Below, piece after piece: positions 46,358 to 54,912 of a stretch of DNA of 64,000 nucleotides (position 1 is the first letter of the stretch; the number at the start of each line of letters is the position of its first letter). Made by a program: the position numbers and the translations under genes. Below the pieces are notes generated by a model. It was given only the letters and a program-made list of their open reading frames with translations. It searched no databases and was not told where the DNA came from. The DNA lies in the NCBI RefSeq assembly GCF_013388255.1, contig NZ_CP058215.1:372001-436000 (forward strand). The letters run 5' to 3'. The DNA is from Methanolobus zinderi. GTDB lineage: Archaea > Halobacteriota > Methanosarcinia > Methanosarcinales > Methanosarcinaceae.

Positions 46358-46573
46358 ATGCGAAGATGTAATAATTCCGGTAAGAACAGCCGGCAAACCA
46401 AGAGCAATGCGACCACCCGCCGAAGGCGGCACAGTCCGTCATACAGGAGAATACTTGATGACATGATCATCCTTCCTCTGGCTTTCCTCCTGGTGAAGGT
46501 AATAATCTCTGAGCCTGTAATGAAGGAATGCAGGTTTAAGGCAGAGCAGGAACTTACCAGGAATAAAAAGTAA
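46358..46573 (+). CDS. Candidate small membrane protein
   Basis: A 71-codon ORF in the 385-base gap between gatC and the YnfA genes. The first half is rich in Arg, Asn and Ser. The second half has one hydrophobic stretch (MIILPLAFLLVKVIIS) followed by a charged helix ending ELTRNKK. No good ribosome site precedes ATG 46358; an internal ATG at 46463 would give 36 residues, with CAGGAG 13 bases before it. It may be a real short membrane protein or chance. The remaining gap (46229-46357) contains only the gatC promoter. Confidence 0.25.
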   Translation: MRRCNNSGKNSRQTKSNATTRRRRHSPSYRRILDDMIILPLAFLLVKVIISEPVMKECRFKAEQELTRNKK

Positions 46574-46613
46574 AAGCATTCAACCGCATAGTGGCATTTC
46601 TTAAATGGATGCC

Positions 46614-46958
46614 CTACCTTGGCACATAGAACATGATCAGCACTCCGATAAGCGCGATTAACGCACCGATTATCTCATACCTGTCCGGCTCGGTCCTGTC
46701 CACGAACTTGCCCCAGATGAGTGATGAGACTATGAATATCCCGCCATATGCAGCATATACCCTGCCGAAGTGGACTGGCTGGAAGGTCGGGATGACCCCA
46801 TAGATGGCAAGCACAAGTCCGCCCAGCAGGCCGAACATGAGACCCCTTTTCTCCCGCAGCCACAGCCAGACAAGATAACCTCCGCCAATCTCAAAAAGGG
46901 CTGCAAGGAAGAACAATCCCAGGGATGCCAGTGCGAATGAGACTATATCCTCGCTCAT
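46614..46958 (-). CDS. YnfA/UPF0060 family membrane protein (second of tandem pair)
   Basis: Four-helix inner membrane protein of 114 residues related to small multidrug resistance transporters. The signature ALFEIGGGYLVWLWLRE lies near 20-36, followed by PTFQPVHFGRVYAAYGGIFIVSSLIWG. It overlaps the upstream paralogue by four bases. The substrate is unknown. Confidence 0.88.
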   Translation of the reverse strand: MSEDIVSFALASLGLFFLAALFEIGGGYLVWLWLREKRGLMFGLLGGLVLAIYGVIPTFQPVHFGRVYAAYGGIFIVSSLIWGKFVDRTEPDRYEIIGALIALIGVLIMFYVPR

Positions 46959-47332
46959 TCCTCCTCACCTTCCCGTGGCCAGTAGAAGATGATGCCGACA
47001 CCTATCAGGATGATCATACAGCCTATGATATCATAGATATCCGGTGGTATCCTGTCAAATACCCACCCCCACAAAAGTGACATAACTACAAATATACCTC
47101 CGTAGGTTGCGTATATCCTGTGGAAGTGGGCAGGCTGGAATGTTGGCACGATACCATATAGAAAAAGGACAACAGCTCCGAGTAGTGCATAGGTGATGTC
47201 CCTGTTCTCCCGTATCCATAGCCAGACGAGGTATCCGCCTCCTATCTCAAAGATACCGGCGAGGATGAAGAGAAGAATGGTGTAGATGAAACATCTCTTT
47301 TTTGAGATGCAGCTTGTTTCTATACGGACCAT
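46955..47332 (-). CDS. YnfA/UPF0060 family membrane protein (first of tandem pair)
   Basis: Paralogue of the following gene, about 125 residues from ATG 47332. The core GIFEIGGGYLVWLWIRE and PTFQPAHFHRIYATYGGIFVVMSLLWG align closely with its neighbour. The frame is open to 47374, but the extra 14 residues precede a hydrophobic segment without family likeness. It ends in an acidic EGEEE tail. Two adjacent, translationally coupled copies suggest a heterodimer, as in paired SMR proteins. Confidence 0.86.
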   Translation of the reverse strand: MVRIETSCISKKRCFIYTILLFILAGIFEIGGGYLVWLWIRENRDITYALLGAVVLFLYGIVPTFQPAHFHRIYATYGGIFVVMSLLWGWVFDRIPPDIYDIIGCMIILIGVGIIFYWPREGEEE

Positions 47333-47449
47333 GATATCAGTTCTCGACGTGAACACTATAAATCTTTGCTTCACGGCATAGTTTAATACCGTCCCGGCGT
47401 TCCAATAGTGTTAATAAGCAAAGTAAATGAAATTATCCCGGAGACTTAA

Positions 47450-48127
47450 ATGGAAAACCGATCCAATTCATGGTCAGGAATAAAGGCAGAGGATATTCCC
47501 ACTACCATAGAGCTTGATCCTGTTCTCTACAAGTATACTACTCCCGGCTGCCGTGTGCTGGATATTGGCTGCGGTACCGGTAAAGTTACAATTCCACTGG
47601 CATCGCGTGGTTTTTCATTAACAGGGGTGGACATCAATGCAGAAGCTCTGAAGATAGCACTATATTCTTGCAAATCTGAGAAATTCCTGCAAAATCCGTT
47701 ATTCACTCGAAGCGATGCCACAAATTTACCTTTCTCTGATGCTACATTCGACATGGCAATCATGCAGGCTTTCCTGACAACCGTTACCTCAAAAGAGGGA
47801 CGAGTCAGGATAATTCGGGAAGCTTGCAGGGTCCTGAAACCAGAAGGACATCTTTACCTGGCAGATTTTGGTCAGACCTGGCATTCTAAGATATATCGCG
47901 AACGCTATATCAATGACCTGCCCGTGACAAAGGAGGAGGGTTCGATTATTGCTTATGACAAGGAGGCCGGGGAGATTGCCTATATCGCCCATCACTTCAC
48001 TGAGAAGGAGCTGGTGTTGCTATTGGTTGAGAACAGCTTTGAGGTTGATTTCTTCAAAAGGGATACTTTTGTGACGAGGACGGGGAATCGGATTAACGGG
48101 TTTATTGTAGTAGGCCGGAAAGTCTGA
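47450..48127 (+). CDS. Class I SAM-dependent methyltransferase
   Basis: Protein of 225 residues of the UbiE/COQ5-like methyltransferase type. Motif I is VLDIGCGTGKVTIPLASRG near 35, the acidic SAM contact is GVDINAEAL, and motif II/III are ATFDMAIMQAFLT and CRVLKPEGHLYLADF. The C-terminal part has HHFTEKELVLLLVENSFEVDF. The substrate, small molecule or protein, is not identifiable. It lies between divergent genes with no operon partner. Confidence 0.82.
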   Translation: MENRSNSWSGIKAEDIPTTIELDPVLYKYTTPGCRVLDIGCGTGKVTIPLASRGFSLTGVDINAEALKIALYSCKSEKFLQNPLFTRSDATNLPFSDATFDMAIMQAFLTTVTSKEGRVRIIREACRVLKPEGHLYLADFGQTWHSKIYRERYINDLPVTKEEGSIIAYDKEAGEIAYIAHHFTEKELVLLLVENSFEVDFFKRDTFVTRTGNRINGFIVVGRKV

Positions 48128-48145
48128 GATTATCCCGTTTCCTGC

Positions 48146-49366
48146 CTATCGATATTTTAAGAAACCAACTCGCCTGAAGACCGGCAGGATACGCCTCATG
48201 GCCGAAGCCTTGAGCTTTACCACAGGCCGCTCGAACTGAGCCTCCACCTCTTTCATCTTCCCGGGAATGTCGATTTGCTGGGGGCACTTTTCCACACATT
48301 TCCCGCAGCTGACACAAAGTGAGGCGGATGATCTCTCCCCGAGGATGCCCATCTGGTACAGGAGATACCTGTGTTTGGCGCTGCTATCATTATGTCCGAA
48401 TATTTCACCGCTGTTATACAGGTCAAAACATCCGGGAATATCGACTCCCACAGGACATGGCATGCAATAATTGCAACCTGTACAGGGAATGGTCACTAAT
48501 TCTTTGTACTTTTTTGCAGCCCTTCGGACAGTATTGAGTTCATCCTCGGTCAGTGAGTCAGGAAAGGCTTCAGATGCCGTCCGGATATTCTCATCAAGCT
48601 GTGAGATATCGCTCATCCCTGAGAGGACCACAGTAACCTCAGGATGGTTCCATATCCAGCGTAGTCCCCATTCTGCAGGATTTCTCTTGATAGTCGCCTC
48701 ATCCCAGATTCTTTCTACCTCGGGCGGAATGTTTGTGGCAAGGCTTCCTCCGCGCAGGGGTTCCATTACGATGACTCCGATATCTTTTTCAGCAGCGTAT
48801 TTCAGGCCTTCTGTTCCTGCCTGGTGATTTTCGTCAAGGTAGTTGTATTGTATCAGGCAGATGTCCCAGTCATAGGAATCCACAATCTCTTTGAAAACCT
48901 CTGTGTTGTCATGGAAGGAAAAACCGGCATTTCTAATGCGACCGTCTTTCTTTGCCGCATCAACGAATTCCAGCACTCCTTTGTCTTTAATCTCTCTCCA
49001 TCCACTGGCTGTCAGTGAATGGATAAGATAGTAGTCAATGTTATCGGTACGCAGTCTCTCCAGCTGCAATTCAAGGAACCTGTCCATATCCTGCCGGCTG
49101 CTGACAAGCCAGTGAGGCATTTTTGTGGCAATCCTGACCTTCTCCCTGTAACCGTCTGCCAGAGCGTCTCCAAGGAATTTTTCACTTTCCTCACCGTGGT
49201 AGGTCCATGCAGTATCGATATAGTTTACCCCGTTATCGATGGCATGACGGATCAGAGTGGTGGCCTTCTCGTGATCGATACCACTATTCTTTTCTGGAAG
49301 CCTCATGGCCCCGAAGCCAAGTATTGAAAGTTTATCCCCGCTTTTTGGCACTTCCCTGTAGAGCAT
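48146..49366 (-). CDS. Aldo/keto reductase with C-terminal 4Fe-4S domain
   Basis: Oxidoreductase of 406 residues: a TIM-barrel aldo/keto reductase (residues 1-275) fused to a ferredoxin-like domain. Catalytic Asp and Tyr are in YIDTAWTYHGEESE near 48, Lys in ATKMPHW near 82 and the active-site region DYYLIHSL near 112. The C-terminal half holds CTGCNYCMPCPVGVDIPGC (C-x2-C-x2-C-x3-C) and CVSCGKCVEKCPQQIDIP, making two clusters. The ferredoxin fusion implies electrons come from an iron-sulfur donor rather than NADPH only. Substrate unknown. Confidence 0.88.
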   Translation of the reverse strand: MLYREVPKSGDKLSILGFGAMRLPEKNSGIDHEKATTLIRHAIDNGVNYIDTAWTYHGEESEKFLGDALADGYREKVRIATKMPHWLVSSRQDMDRFLELQLERLRTDNIDYYLIHSLTASGWREIKDKGVLEFVDAAKKDGRIRNAGFSFHDNTEVFKEIVDSYDWDICLIQYNYLDENHQAGTEGLKYAAEKDIGVIVMEPLRGGSLATNIPPEVERIWDEATIKRNPAEWGLRWIWNHPEVTVVLSGMSDISQLDENIRTASEAFPDSLTEDELNTVRRAAKKYKELVTIPCTGCNYCMPCPVGVDIPGCFDLYNSGEIFGHNDSSAKHRYLLYQMGILGERSSASLCVSCGKCVEKCPQQIDIPGKMKEVEAQFERPVVKLKASAMRRILPVFRRVGFLKYR

Positions 49367-49461
49367 TTAATCTTTCTCCAGGTATATTGTATTCGACTGA
49401 TCGTTCAAATATTATGCTTCGAGGCATATAGGGATTATCAATTTGTCTTGAATTATTAGCT

Positions 49462-50067
49462 TTATAGGTCAGGAGGTAATCTCCAAAGATACAATGATGC
49501 GATCGATCCGTAAGGAGAATAGCGTTTCCTGTACTTTTCAAACTGCTCTTTTGTCAGTGTTTTCAGTCCATATAATCTCATCATTCCCTGACGGATGCCA
49601 AGATCACTCCAACTGACCACATCAGGACGCTCCATTGAAAAGATCAGGACCATCTCCGCTGTCCAGACACCTATACCTCTCAGTGCTGAAAGGCGTCTGA
49701 TAACTTCCTCGTCAGAAAGGTTACGTAATTCCGACAGATTCAGCTCTCCCTGCATCTCAGCCATAGCAATTTCTTTGATGGATATTGCTTTACGTGCTGA
49801 CAAGCCGCAGTTTTGGATTTCTTCAATTGTTGCAGAAGAAATTCTTTCCGGGCTGATCTCCTTGAAATGTCCAAGCATTCTATTCCAGATCGAGGTAGCT
49901 GCTTTGATGGATATCTGCTGGAACACTATGCTTCTTACAAGCCCTGCGAATATGTCTGGTATCACTTCGAATTGCAACATCCCGATACGCCCGATTACAG
50001 AACCAAGTGCTTTGTCCCTTTCTTTTAGATACTTCAGCTCCTTTTGCCCGTACCTGAAAATATGCAT
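49462..50067 (-). CDS. DNA-3-methyladenine glycosylase (HhH-GPD, AlkA-like)
   Basis: Base-excision repair glycosylase of 201 residues. The helix-hairpin-helix motif is LSALRGIGVWTAEMVL near 128-143, and the catalytic aspartate lies in VVSWSDLGIRQGMMRLYG near 155. The N-terminal part FAGLVRSIVFQQISIKAATSI is typical of AlkA, and the enzyme lacks the iron-sulfur cluster of MutY/Nth. It would remove alkylated purines. No partner gene is adjacent. Confidence 0.88.
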   Translation of the reverse strand: MHIFRYGQKELKYLKERDKALGSVIGRIGMLQFEVIPDIFAGLVRSIVFQQISIKAATSIWNRMLGHFKEISPERISSATIEEIQNCGLSARKAISIKEIAMAEMQGELNLSELRNLSDEEVIRRLSALRGIGVWTAEMVLIFSMERPDVVSWSDLGIRQGMMRLYGLKTLTKEQFEKYRKRYSPYGSIASLYLWRLPPDL

Positions 50068-50207
50068 GTTACTTTCCTTGTGAGTTGTTGTTCCGGCATC
50101 TTAAAAAAAGTATCTTGCTTATTTTCGCATAGAAAATCTAATCCGAATACTTCCGGTTGATACTTATCTTTCTATTTAAGACAGCAGTTTCCTGTAGTAT
50201 GCAACAT

Positions 50208-51023
50208 TTATTTCCTCCCCACACCCTTAAAGAACATATAATTGAATGTCCCGTACTCCCCTGCCGTCCTGTGCAGATCCTCAATTCCCCTGTCAAATGT
50301 CTCCACATCAATGATTCCCATCTCGATAGCACTCTCCCTGACACCTTCAACCATAGGGATTATGGTCCTTCTAACAAAACCTTCCTCCATATGAGGCCTG
50401 CTGGAATCACTATAGACCATGCGGGGTGAGACTCTAATATCTGAAAACCCTGCTTTTTTGAGAAGCGGATAGACCTGCCTACCAATGAGTGAATCTCCGC
50501 CGAGCCTTGCCTGCACCTCGATAAGGCTGTTCCAGGCCTTTACCGCATCCTCGGTCTCAGGGTGGAAGAAACATGAGCCGTGGTCGCCTTCGATAACTGT
50601 GATTGTCCCTCCCTTTTTGAGTACTCGACGCAGGCTTGCCAGTGCTTTGACAGGCTCCTTGAGGTGTTCGAGTACGAAGCAGACGAAAACATGGTCGAAA
50701 CTCTCATCCTCGAAGGGCAGATCGAAGATGTTTTCCACGCGGAACTCCACGTTTGTGACTCCATCTCTGGCGGCACGTTCTTTTGCAAGGTTCAGGGATT
50801 CTTCGGATATATCAATTGATGTGATCTTAGCCTTTGGGCTGTTCTTCGAGAGAATGACTGTCTGCGCACCGATGCCGCATCCGGCTTCGAGTACTGCGCT
50901 GCCTGGCGAGTATTTTGTATCGCTGTGCAGGAGTTCTTCCAGTGTATTTGCCTGGTCATTGAGGCGAGCAGATTCTCTTTCGGAGTAGCCGTGAACGTAA
51001 TCATGGGATTTCAGGGAGGGCAT
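50208..51023 (-). CDS. Class I SAM-dependent methyltransferase
   Basis: Methyltransferase of 271 residues with motif I VLEAGCGIGAQTVILSK near 45, acidic contact SIDISEESL near 70, and FVCFVLEHLKEPVKALASLRRVLKKGGTITVIEG split over 113-146. Archaeal proteins like this are often listed as UbiE/MenG relatives, but the C-terminal 110 residues (from EVQARLGGDSL) are family-specific, so substrate is not assigned. It lies next to the YHS-FrhB gene, 51 bases away, on the same strand. Confidence 0.8.
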   Translation of the reverse strand: MPSLKSHDYVHGYSERESARLNDQANTLEELLHSDTKYSPGSAVLEAGCGIGAQTVILSKNSPKAKITSIDISEESLNLAKERAARDGVTNVEFRVENIFDLPFEDESFDHVFVCFVLEHLKEPVKALASLRRVLKKGGTITVIEGDHGSCFFHPETEDAVKAWNSLIEVQARLGGDSLIGRQVYPLLKKAGFSDIRVSPRMVYSDSSRPHMEEGFVRRTIIPMVEGVRESAIEMGIIDVETFDRGIEDLHRTAGEYGTFNYMFFKGVGRK

Positions 51024-51074
51024 GATGGGATATTGTGCTACCTTATTTAAAAATACAGATGTTTTGTTTCGAAC

Positions 51075-52235
51075 TCAGAGATTCTGCCTGCGTATAACCG
51101 AATACATCTGCGTCTTCTTCATCTTGGCGAGATTAAGTACGTTCTTCATCTCGTTTTCCTCTAGCAGCCGGGATTCGATGTATCCGCTATCAACCGCCTC
51201 ATTGAATATCTCATATCCGATACCGCTGCGTGCCAGCACCGTGGTCCAGTCCTTTGGTGTTCCAACGCCGCCAAATGAGATATCGGCGTTCTCAGCCGCA
51301 AGGTCGGTGCAGAACTTGCATGAGCTGCTTCTGTACTGGTCAAGCTCTTCAAGCTCGTAGACCTTAAGTTCATCATCTGTCTGGAACTCGAACATACCCT
51401 TACGTATCTTCATGGATTCTATATCTTCAAGACGCATGCCCTTGCTCTGCACAAATTCCCTGATACCCTCGTAATGGAAGGTGTCCATACAGAAAAGTCC
51501 AAGTCTCAGAATATTGGCACGCATGAAAAGGTGCAAAAATCCGTAGGGACTCTTCTGCATCTTATACACCGCATCGATATTGCAGCTTGTTCCCACAAAA
51601 GCAATACTCCGCATGCCCTGCTTCACAGCACTCATCAGGGCTTCCAGTGTCATGCTGTGACTGTATATGCTTCCAGTAGATTCTATCAGTTCATCGTATG
51701 TTGTAGCCACAATAGGTACCGGTTTCCAGGGCTCTTCCTCTGATTTGACAGTCACGATAGCACAGTCGATCAGCCCTTCCTCAAGACCATATGCCAGCAT
51801 GGATGTCACAACCGCCCCGTCCTGTCCCTTAAGATCCTTGATGCCTGTCCTGGCTGCATAGGCGTTGCGTATCTTGCCTATGAGTCCCTCTTCCGTTGTA
51901 ATTGTCCTGGGGCACTGGTTATAGCAGACACCACAGGCCGTACACTTGTCCACAAGTTTTGGCTGACTGTCCTCTATGGTGATCGATTCACAGGATGCGG
52001 CGCAGGCTCCGCAGAGGGTGCAGATGCCGGGCTTGATTATCTCCTTTCTGAGCTTGCCGAAGGATATTCTTTCCTTCTCTCCGATGGATCTTTTCAGACG
52101 TATCACACTTTTCTCAAGATCATCGAACTTTGTCTTGCACTCAGGGGAGCAGAAGCAGTACTTCTTTCCGCCATAATTACTGAAATGCTGGGTATCTTCC
52201 GGTACCCTTCTCTTACATATGGGATCAACTGGCAT
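51075..52235 (-). CDS. YHS-domain FrhB-family F420-dependent oxidoreductase
   Basis: Unusual fusion of 386 residues. Residues 1-45 are a YHS/TRASH-like metal-binding module (DPICKRR and KKYCFCSPECKTKF, with Cys7, 27, 29 and 33). Two ferredoxin motifs follow: Cys72/75/78/82 and Cys98/101/104/108. The rest (about 115-386) is the FrhB/FdhB flavin domain with GQDGAVVTSML near 147, FVGTSCNIDAVYKMQ near 212 and SSCKFCTDLAAENADISFGG near 302. The family oxidises F420H2 and passes electrons through FAD to iron-sulfur clusters. It diverges from a siroheme reductase gene 123 bases away, suggesting a shared pathway. Confidence 0.82.
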   Translation of the reverse strand: MPVDPICKRRVPEDTQHFSNYGGKKYCFCSPECKTKFDDLEKSVIRLKRSIGEKERISFGKLRKEIIKPGICTLCGACAASCESITIEDSQPKLVDKCTACGVCYNQCPRTITTEEGLIGKIRNAYAARTGIKDLKGQDGAVVTSMLAYGLEEGLIDCAIVTVKSEEEPWKPVPIVATTYDELIESTGSIYSHSMTLEALMSAVKQGMRSIAFVGTSCNIDAVYKMQKSPYGFLHLFMRANILRLGLFCMDTFHYEGIREFVQSKGMRLEDIESMKIRKGMFEFQTDDELKVYELEELDQYRSSSCKFCTDLAAENADISFGGVGTPKDWTTVLARSGIGYEIFNEAVDSGYIESRLLEENEMKNVLNLAKMKKTQMYSVIRRQNL

Positions 52236-52358
52236 TATTTATCATCCTTGTATCTATATTGGCAGACCCTGGTATAAATCTTATTGCAGAATAGAAAACA
52301 ATTTCTATCATTCAGAGAGTATACTCAACCCTGGTAACATGATCATTGAGAGATTTCC

Positions 52359-53210
52359 ATGGCAAAAAAATCCGATAAAGATTATTTAAAAGAAAAAGGT
52401 TTCCTTTCCCAGAGACAGGATGATTATTTCTCCATGCGTCTGCACACTGCAGGCGGAAATGTCAGTTCTGATTATCTGAGGGCAGTTGCGGATGCAGCTG
52501 ACAGCTATGGTGAAGGTTATGCACACATAACTTCACGTCAGGGAATCGAAATACCGTTTGTTCATCTGGATAACACAGAAGATGCCAGTAATAATATGAA
52601 CTCCTCGGGAATCGGTCCGGGTGCATCAGGAAAAAAGATAAGGGCTGTTGTTGCATGCCAGGGTAACAGGGTATGCAAACGTGGTCTGATTGACTGCCAG
52701 GATATCTGCGAAAAAATAGACGAGGAATACTTTGCAGAACCTGTTCCCTATAAGTTCAAGATAGCAGTAACAGGCTGTCCTGCGTCATGTCTTAAAGTTC
52801 AGGAAAATGACTTTGGTATCATGGGTTTTGTAGAACCTGTCTTTGTGGGGGAGAATTGTATAATGTGCAGGCTATGCGAAAATGCCTGTGAGATGTCTGC
52901 CATAAAGATTGAAAACGAAACCCTGCATCTTGATATGAATAAATGTGTTGCATGCGGACGATGTGTAGAAGCCTGTCGCAAGGATGCCATGCAGATAAAA
53001 GACCAGGGCTACACGATATTTGTCGGGGGCAAGGTAGGTAAAAGACCACGCATGGGTGATGAGCTTCTCAGGACAGGCAATGAGGAAACAGTATTCGATA
53101 TTCTTGAAAAAACACTTGATTTCTATCGCGTGAACGCACTTGATGGAGAAAGACTGGGTGACGTCATTGATCGCTGTGGCATGGGTCATTTCAGGGAAAA
53201 GGTGGAGTAA
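52359..53210 (+). CDS. Small siroheme sulfite reductase-like protein with 4Fe-4S domain
   Basis: Short nitrite/sulfite reductase-family protein of 283 residues, the dissimilatory-type sulfite reductase-like (Dsr-LP) form found in methanogens. The siroheme-[4Fe-4S] ligands are complete: Cys100-x5-Cys106 (CQGNRVC) and Cys140-x3-Cys144 (GCPASC). A ferredoxin insert has Cys167/170/173/177 and Cys196/199/202/206. Substrate-site basic residues include TSRQGIEIPF near 58. It could reduce sulfite, or another compound, since some relatives serve tetrapyrrole or assimilatory roles. A radical SAM gene follows on the same strand after 67 bases. Confidence 0.85.
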   Translation: MAKKSDKDYLKEKGFLSQRQDDYFSMRLHTAGGNVSSDYLRAVADAADSYGEGYAHITSRQGIEIPFVHLDNTEDASNNMNSSGIGPGASGKKIRAVVACQGNRVCKRGLIDCQDICEKIDEEYFAEPVPYKFKIAVTGCPASCLKVQENDFGIMGFVEPVFVGENCIMCRLCENACEMSAIKIENETLHLDMNKCVACGRCVEACRKDAMQIKDQGYTIFVGGKVGKRPRMGDELLRTGNEETVFDILEKTLDFYRVNALDGERLGDVIDRCGMGHFREKVE

Positions 53211-53277
53211 TATCGGCAATATTTGCCCGTACATAAATTAATTACATAAAACGGCGTCATCTGTTAACGGAGAACCA

Positions 53278-54258
53278 ATGAAAGCAGAAACAAAAGCTCA
53301 ACTCATATCCATAGGTTCCGTGAACATGGACCCATCCCTCATACACCGGCTGACCATTCCTACCGCAGGTCCCGGGGCAGGCAATGTTGCTTTCTTTTTT
53401 AATTCAGAAGGCCACCGTGTACGTCTGGCTGTCAGGGAAAAATCCCCGCTTAAAGCTGAAATGGAAGACGGCGAGCTGGTGATCAGAAAAGGCGATGTTG
53501 AGATTGCAAGAGGCAATATTGAAGAGGAACTTATCCATTGCCCGGAACAGGCTTTCATAACCATGTGCGAGAAGTGTGTTTTTGACTGCAAGTTCTGCCC
53601 GGTTCCAAAGCTTGAAGGTAAGGTCAAAAGCATGGACGAAATGCTTGAAATGATAGGGGATGTCAGCAGAACAGGAAAGATGCATGCAATTTCTATCACA
53701 TCAGGCGTTGAGATATCTGCCGAGAAGGAAGTTGACAGAGCTGTGGAGCTAATCCGAAAGCTCAGGAAGACCTATTCAGTGCCAATTGGCGTATCTGTCT
53801 ACCCCACCGAGGATTCCACTCGCAGGCTAAAAGATGCAGGTGCCGATGAGCTCAAATATAATGTGGAGACCATGGACCGTCCACTTCACGAAAAGCTCTG
53901 TCCTGATCAGGACCTTGAATCCCTTCTTGATTCACTCAGACAGGGTGTCGAGATTTTCGGGAAAAATAAGGTCTGCTCCAATTTCATAATCGGTCTTGGC
54001 GAATCAGACGAATCCGCAAAAAAAGGCATTGAAGAGCTGGTATCTATTGGAGTTGTCCCGATACTCAGAGCTGCGGCACAACATCCCTTGCGCAAGGAAG
54101 AGGTGACAGTCGAGCGTCCCTCTGCTGAGAGACTGCTTATGCTCAATCATTTTCTCCGGGAAAAACTGGATGAATACGGACTTCGCGCCGATTCTTTCAA
54201 AACCATGTGCCTGCCGTGTACCGGCTGTGATATTAATCCGCATTCGGATCTCGAATAA
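53278..54258 (+). CDS. Radical SAM protein of unknown substrate
   Basis: Radical SAM enzyme of 326 residues. The SAM cluster motif is Cys100-x3-Cys104-x2-Cys107 (CVFDCKFC), with an extra Cys97 before it. The barrel contains ISITSGVEIS, GVSVYPTED and NFIIGLGESDESAKKGIEEL, resembling biotin synthase/ThiH/HmdB-type enzymes. The C-terminus has CLPCTGCDINP, an additional C-x2-C-x2-C that could bind a second cluster. It follows the small siroheme reductase gene by 67 bases, so a common biosynthetic role is possible. Family known only from methanogen-like proteins to me; function not assigned. Confidence 0.75.
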   Translation: MKAETKAQLISIGSVNMDPSLIHRLTIPTAGPGAGNVAFFFNSEGHRVRLAVREKSPLKAEMEDGELVIRKGDVEIARGNIEEELIHCPEQAFITMCEKCVFDCKFCPVPKLEGKVKSMDEMLEMIGDVSRTGKMHAISITSGVEISAEKEVDRAVELIRKLRKTYSVPIGVSVYPTEDSTRRLKDAGADELKYNVETMDRPLHEKLCPDQDLESLLDSLRQGVEIFGKNKVCSNFIIGLGESDESAKKGIEELVSIGVVPILRAAAQHPLRKEEVTVERPSAERLLMLNHFLREKLDEYGLRADSFKTMCLPCTGCDINPHSDLE

Positions 54259-54275
54259 GCAATTAAAAGATCAAT

Positions 54276-54842
54276 TTATGCCTTACTTCTGGTCGGGCAT
54301 GGGTTGCTGTATTTTTCTTCAAACTCATCTTTGAGTATTGCATATATGCAACTATCCTGCACCACATCATCCTTGATGATGCTGTTCTTCAGCACACCTT
54401 CAAGCCTGAATCCCGCTTTCTCGAGCACCCTTCTTGAAGGGATATTGCTGGCAAAGGGCTCCGCATAGACCCTGACAATATCGAAGTTCTCAAAAATATA
54501 TTGTAGCATACATTTGATAATGTCTGACATTATGCCCTTTCCCCAGTAATCCTCTCCCAGAAAATAGCCGATCTCCATGCTCTTGCGGTGTACATCCTCT
54601 TTCGGATATGCTCCGATGCTTCCTGCAAGAATTCCGTCAACTTCGATGGCAAAACCGGTAAAGTTCACCTCAGACTGTCTGGCAAGGTAGATGAATCCTT
54701 TTGCATCATCCATAGTATATGGATGGGGAAAACCATCCCTCAGATAACAGGATATCTTTCTGTTGTTCGCGATAAAAGCAAGCCCTTCGGCATCATTCTC
54801 TTCCCAGGGTCTTAGTGTGAACTCTTCTGTCTCTATTATCAT
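54276..54842 (-). CDS. GNAT family acetyltransferase, RimJ/RimL type
   Basis: N-acetyltransferase of 188 residues with the RimJ/L-type opening EEFTLRPWEENDAEGLAFIANN and the CoA loop FLGEDYWGKGIMSDIIKCML near 92-111, then EPFASNIPSRRVLEKAGFRLEGV near 130-152. In bacteria such enzymes acetylate ribosomal protein N-termini or small molecules; the target here is unknown. It is convergent with the radical SAM gene. Confidence 0.85.
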   Translation of the reverse strand: MIIETEEFTLRPWEENDAEGLAFIANNRKISCYLRDGFPHPYTMDDAKGFIYLARQSEVNFTGFAIEVDGILAGSIGAYPKEDVHRKSMEIGYFLGEDYWGKGIMSDIIKCMLQYIFENFDIVRVYAEPFASNIPSRRVLEKAGFRLEGVLKNSIIKDDVVQDSCIYAILKDEFEEKYSNPCPTRSKA

Positions 54843-54912
54843 TTCCTTTCTCCGTATGAGGTCTGATGGGATACCCCATTTAACAGACCTCAGATAAGAA
54901 CCTAACCGGAGA

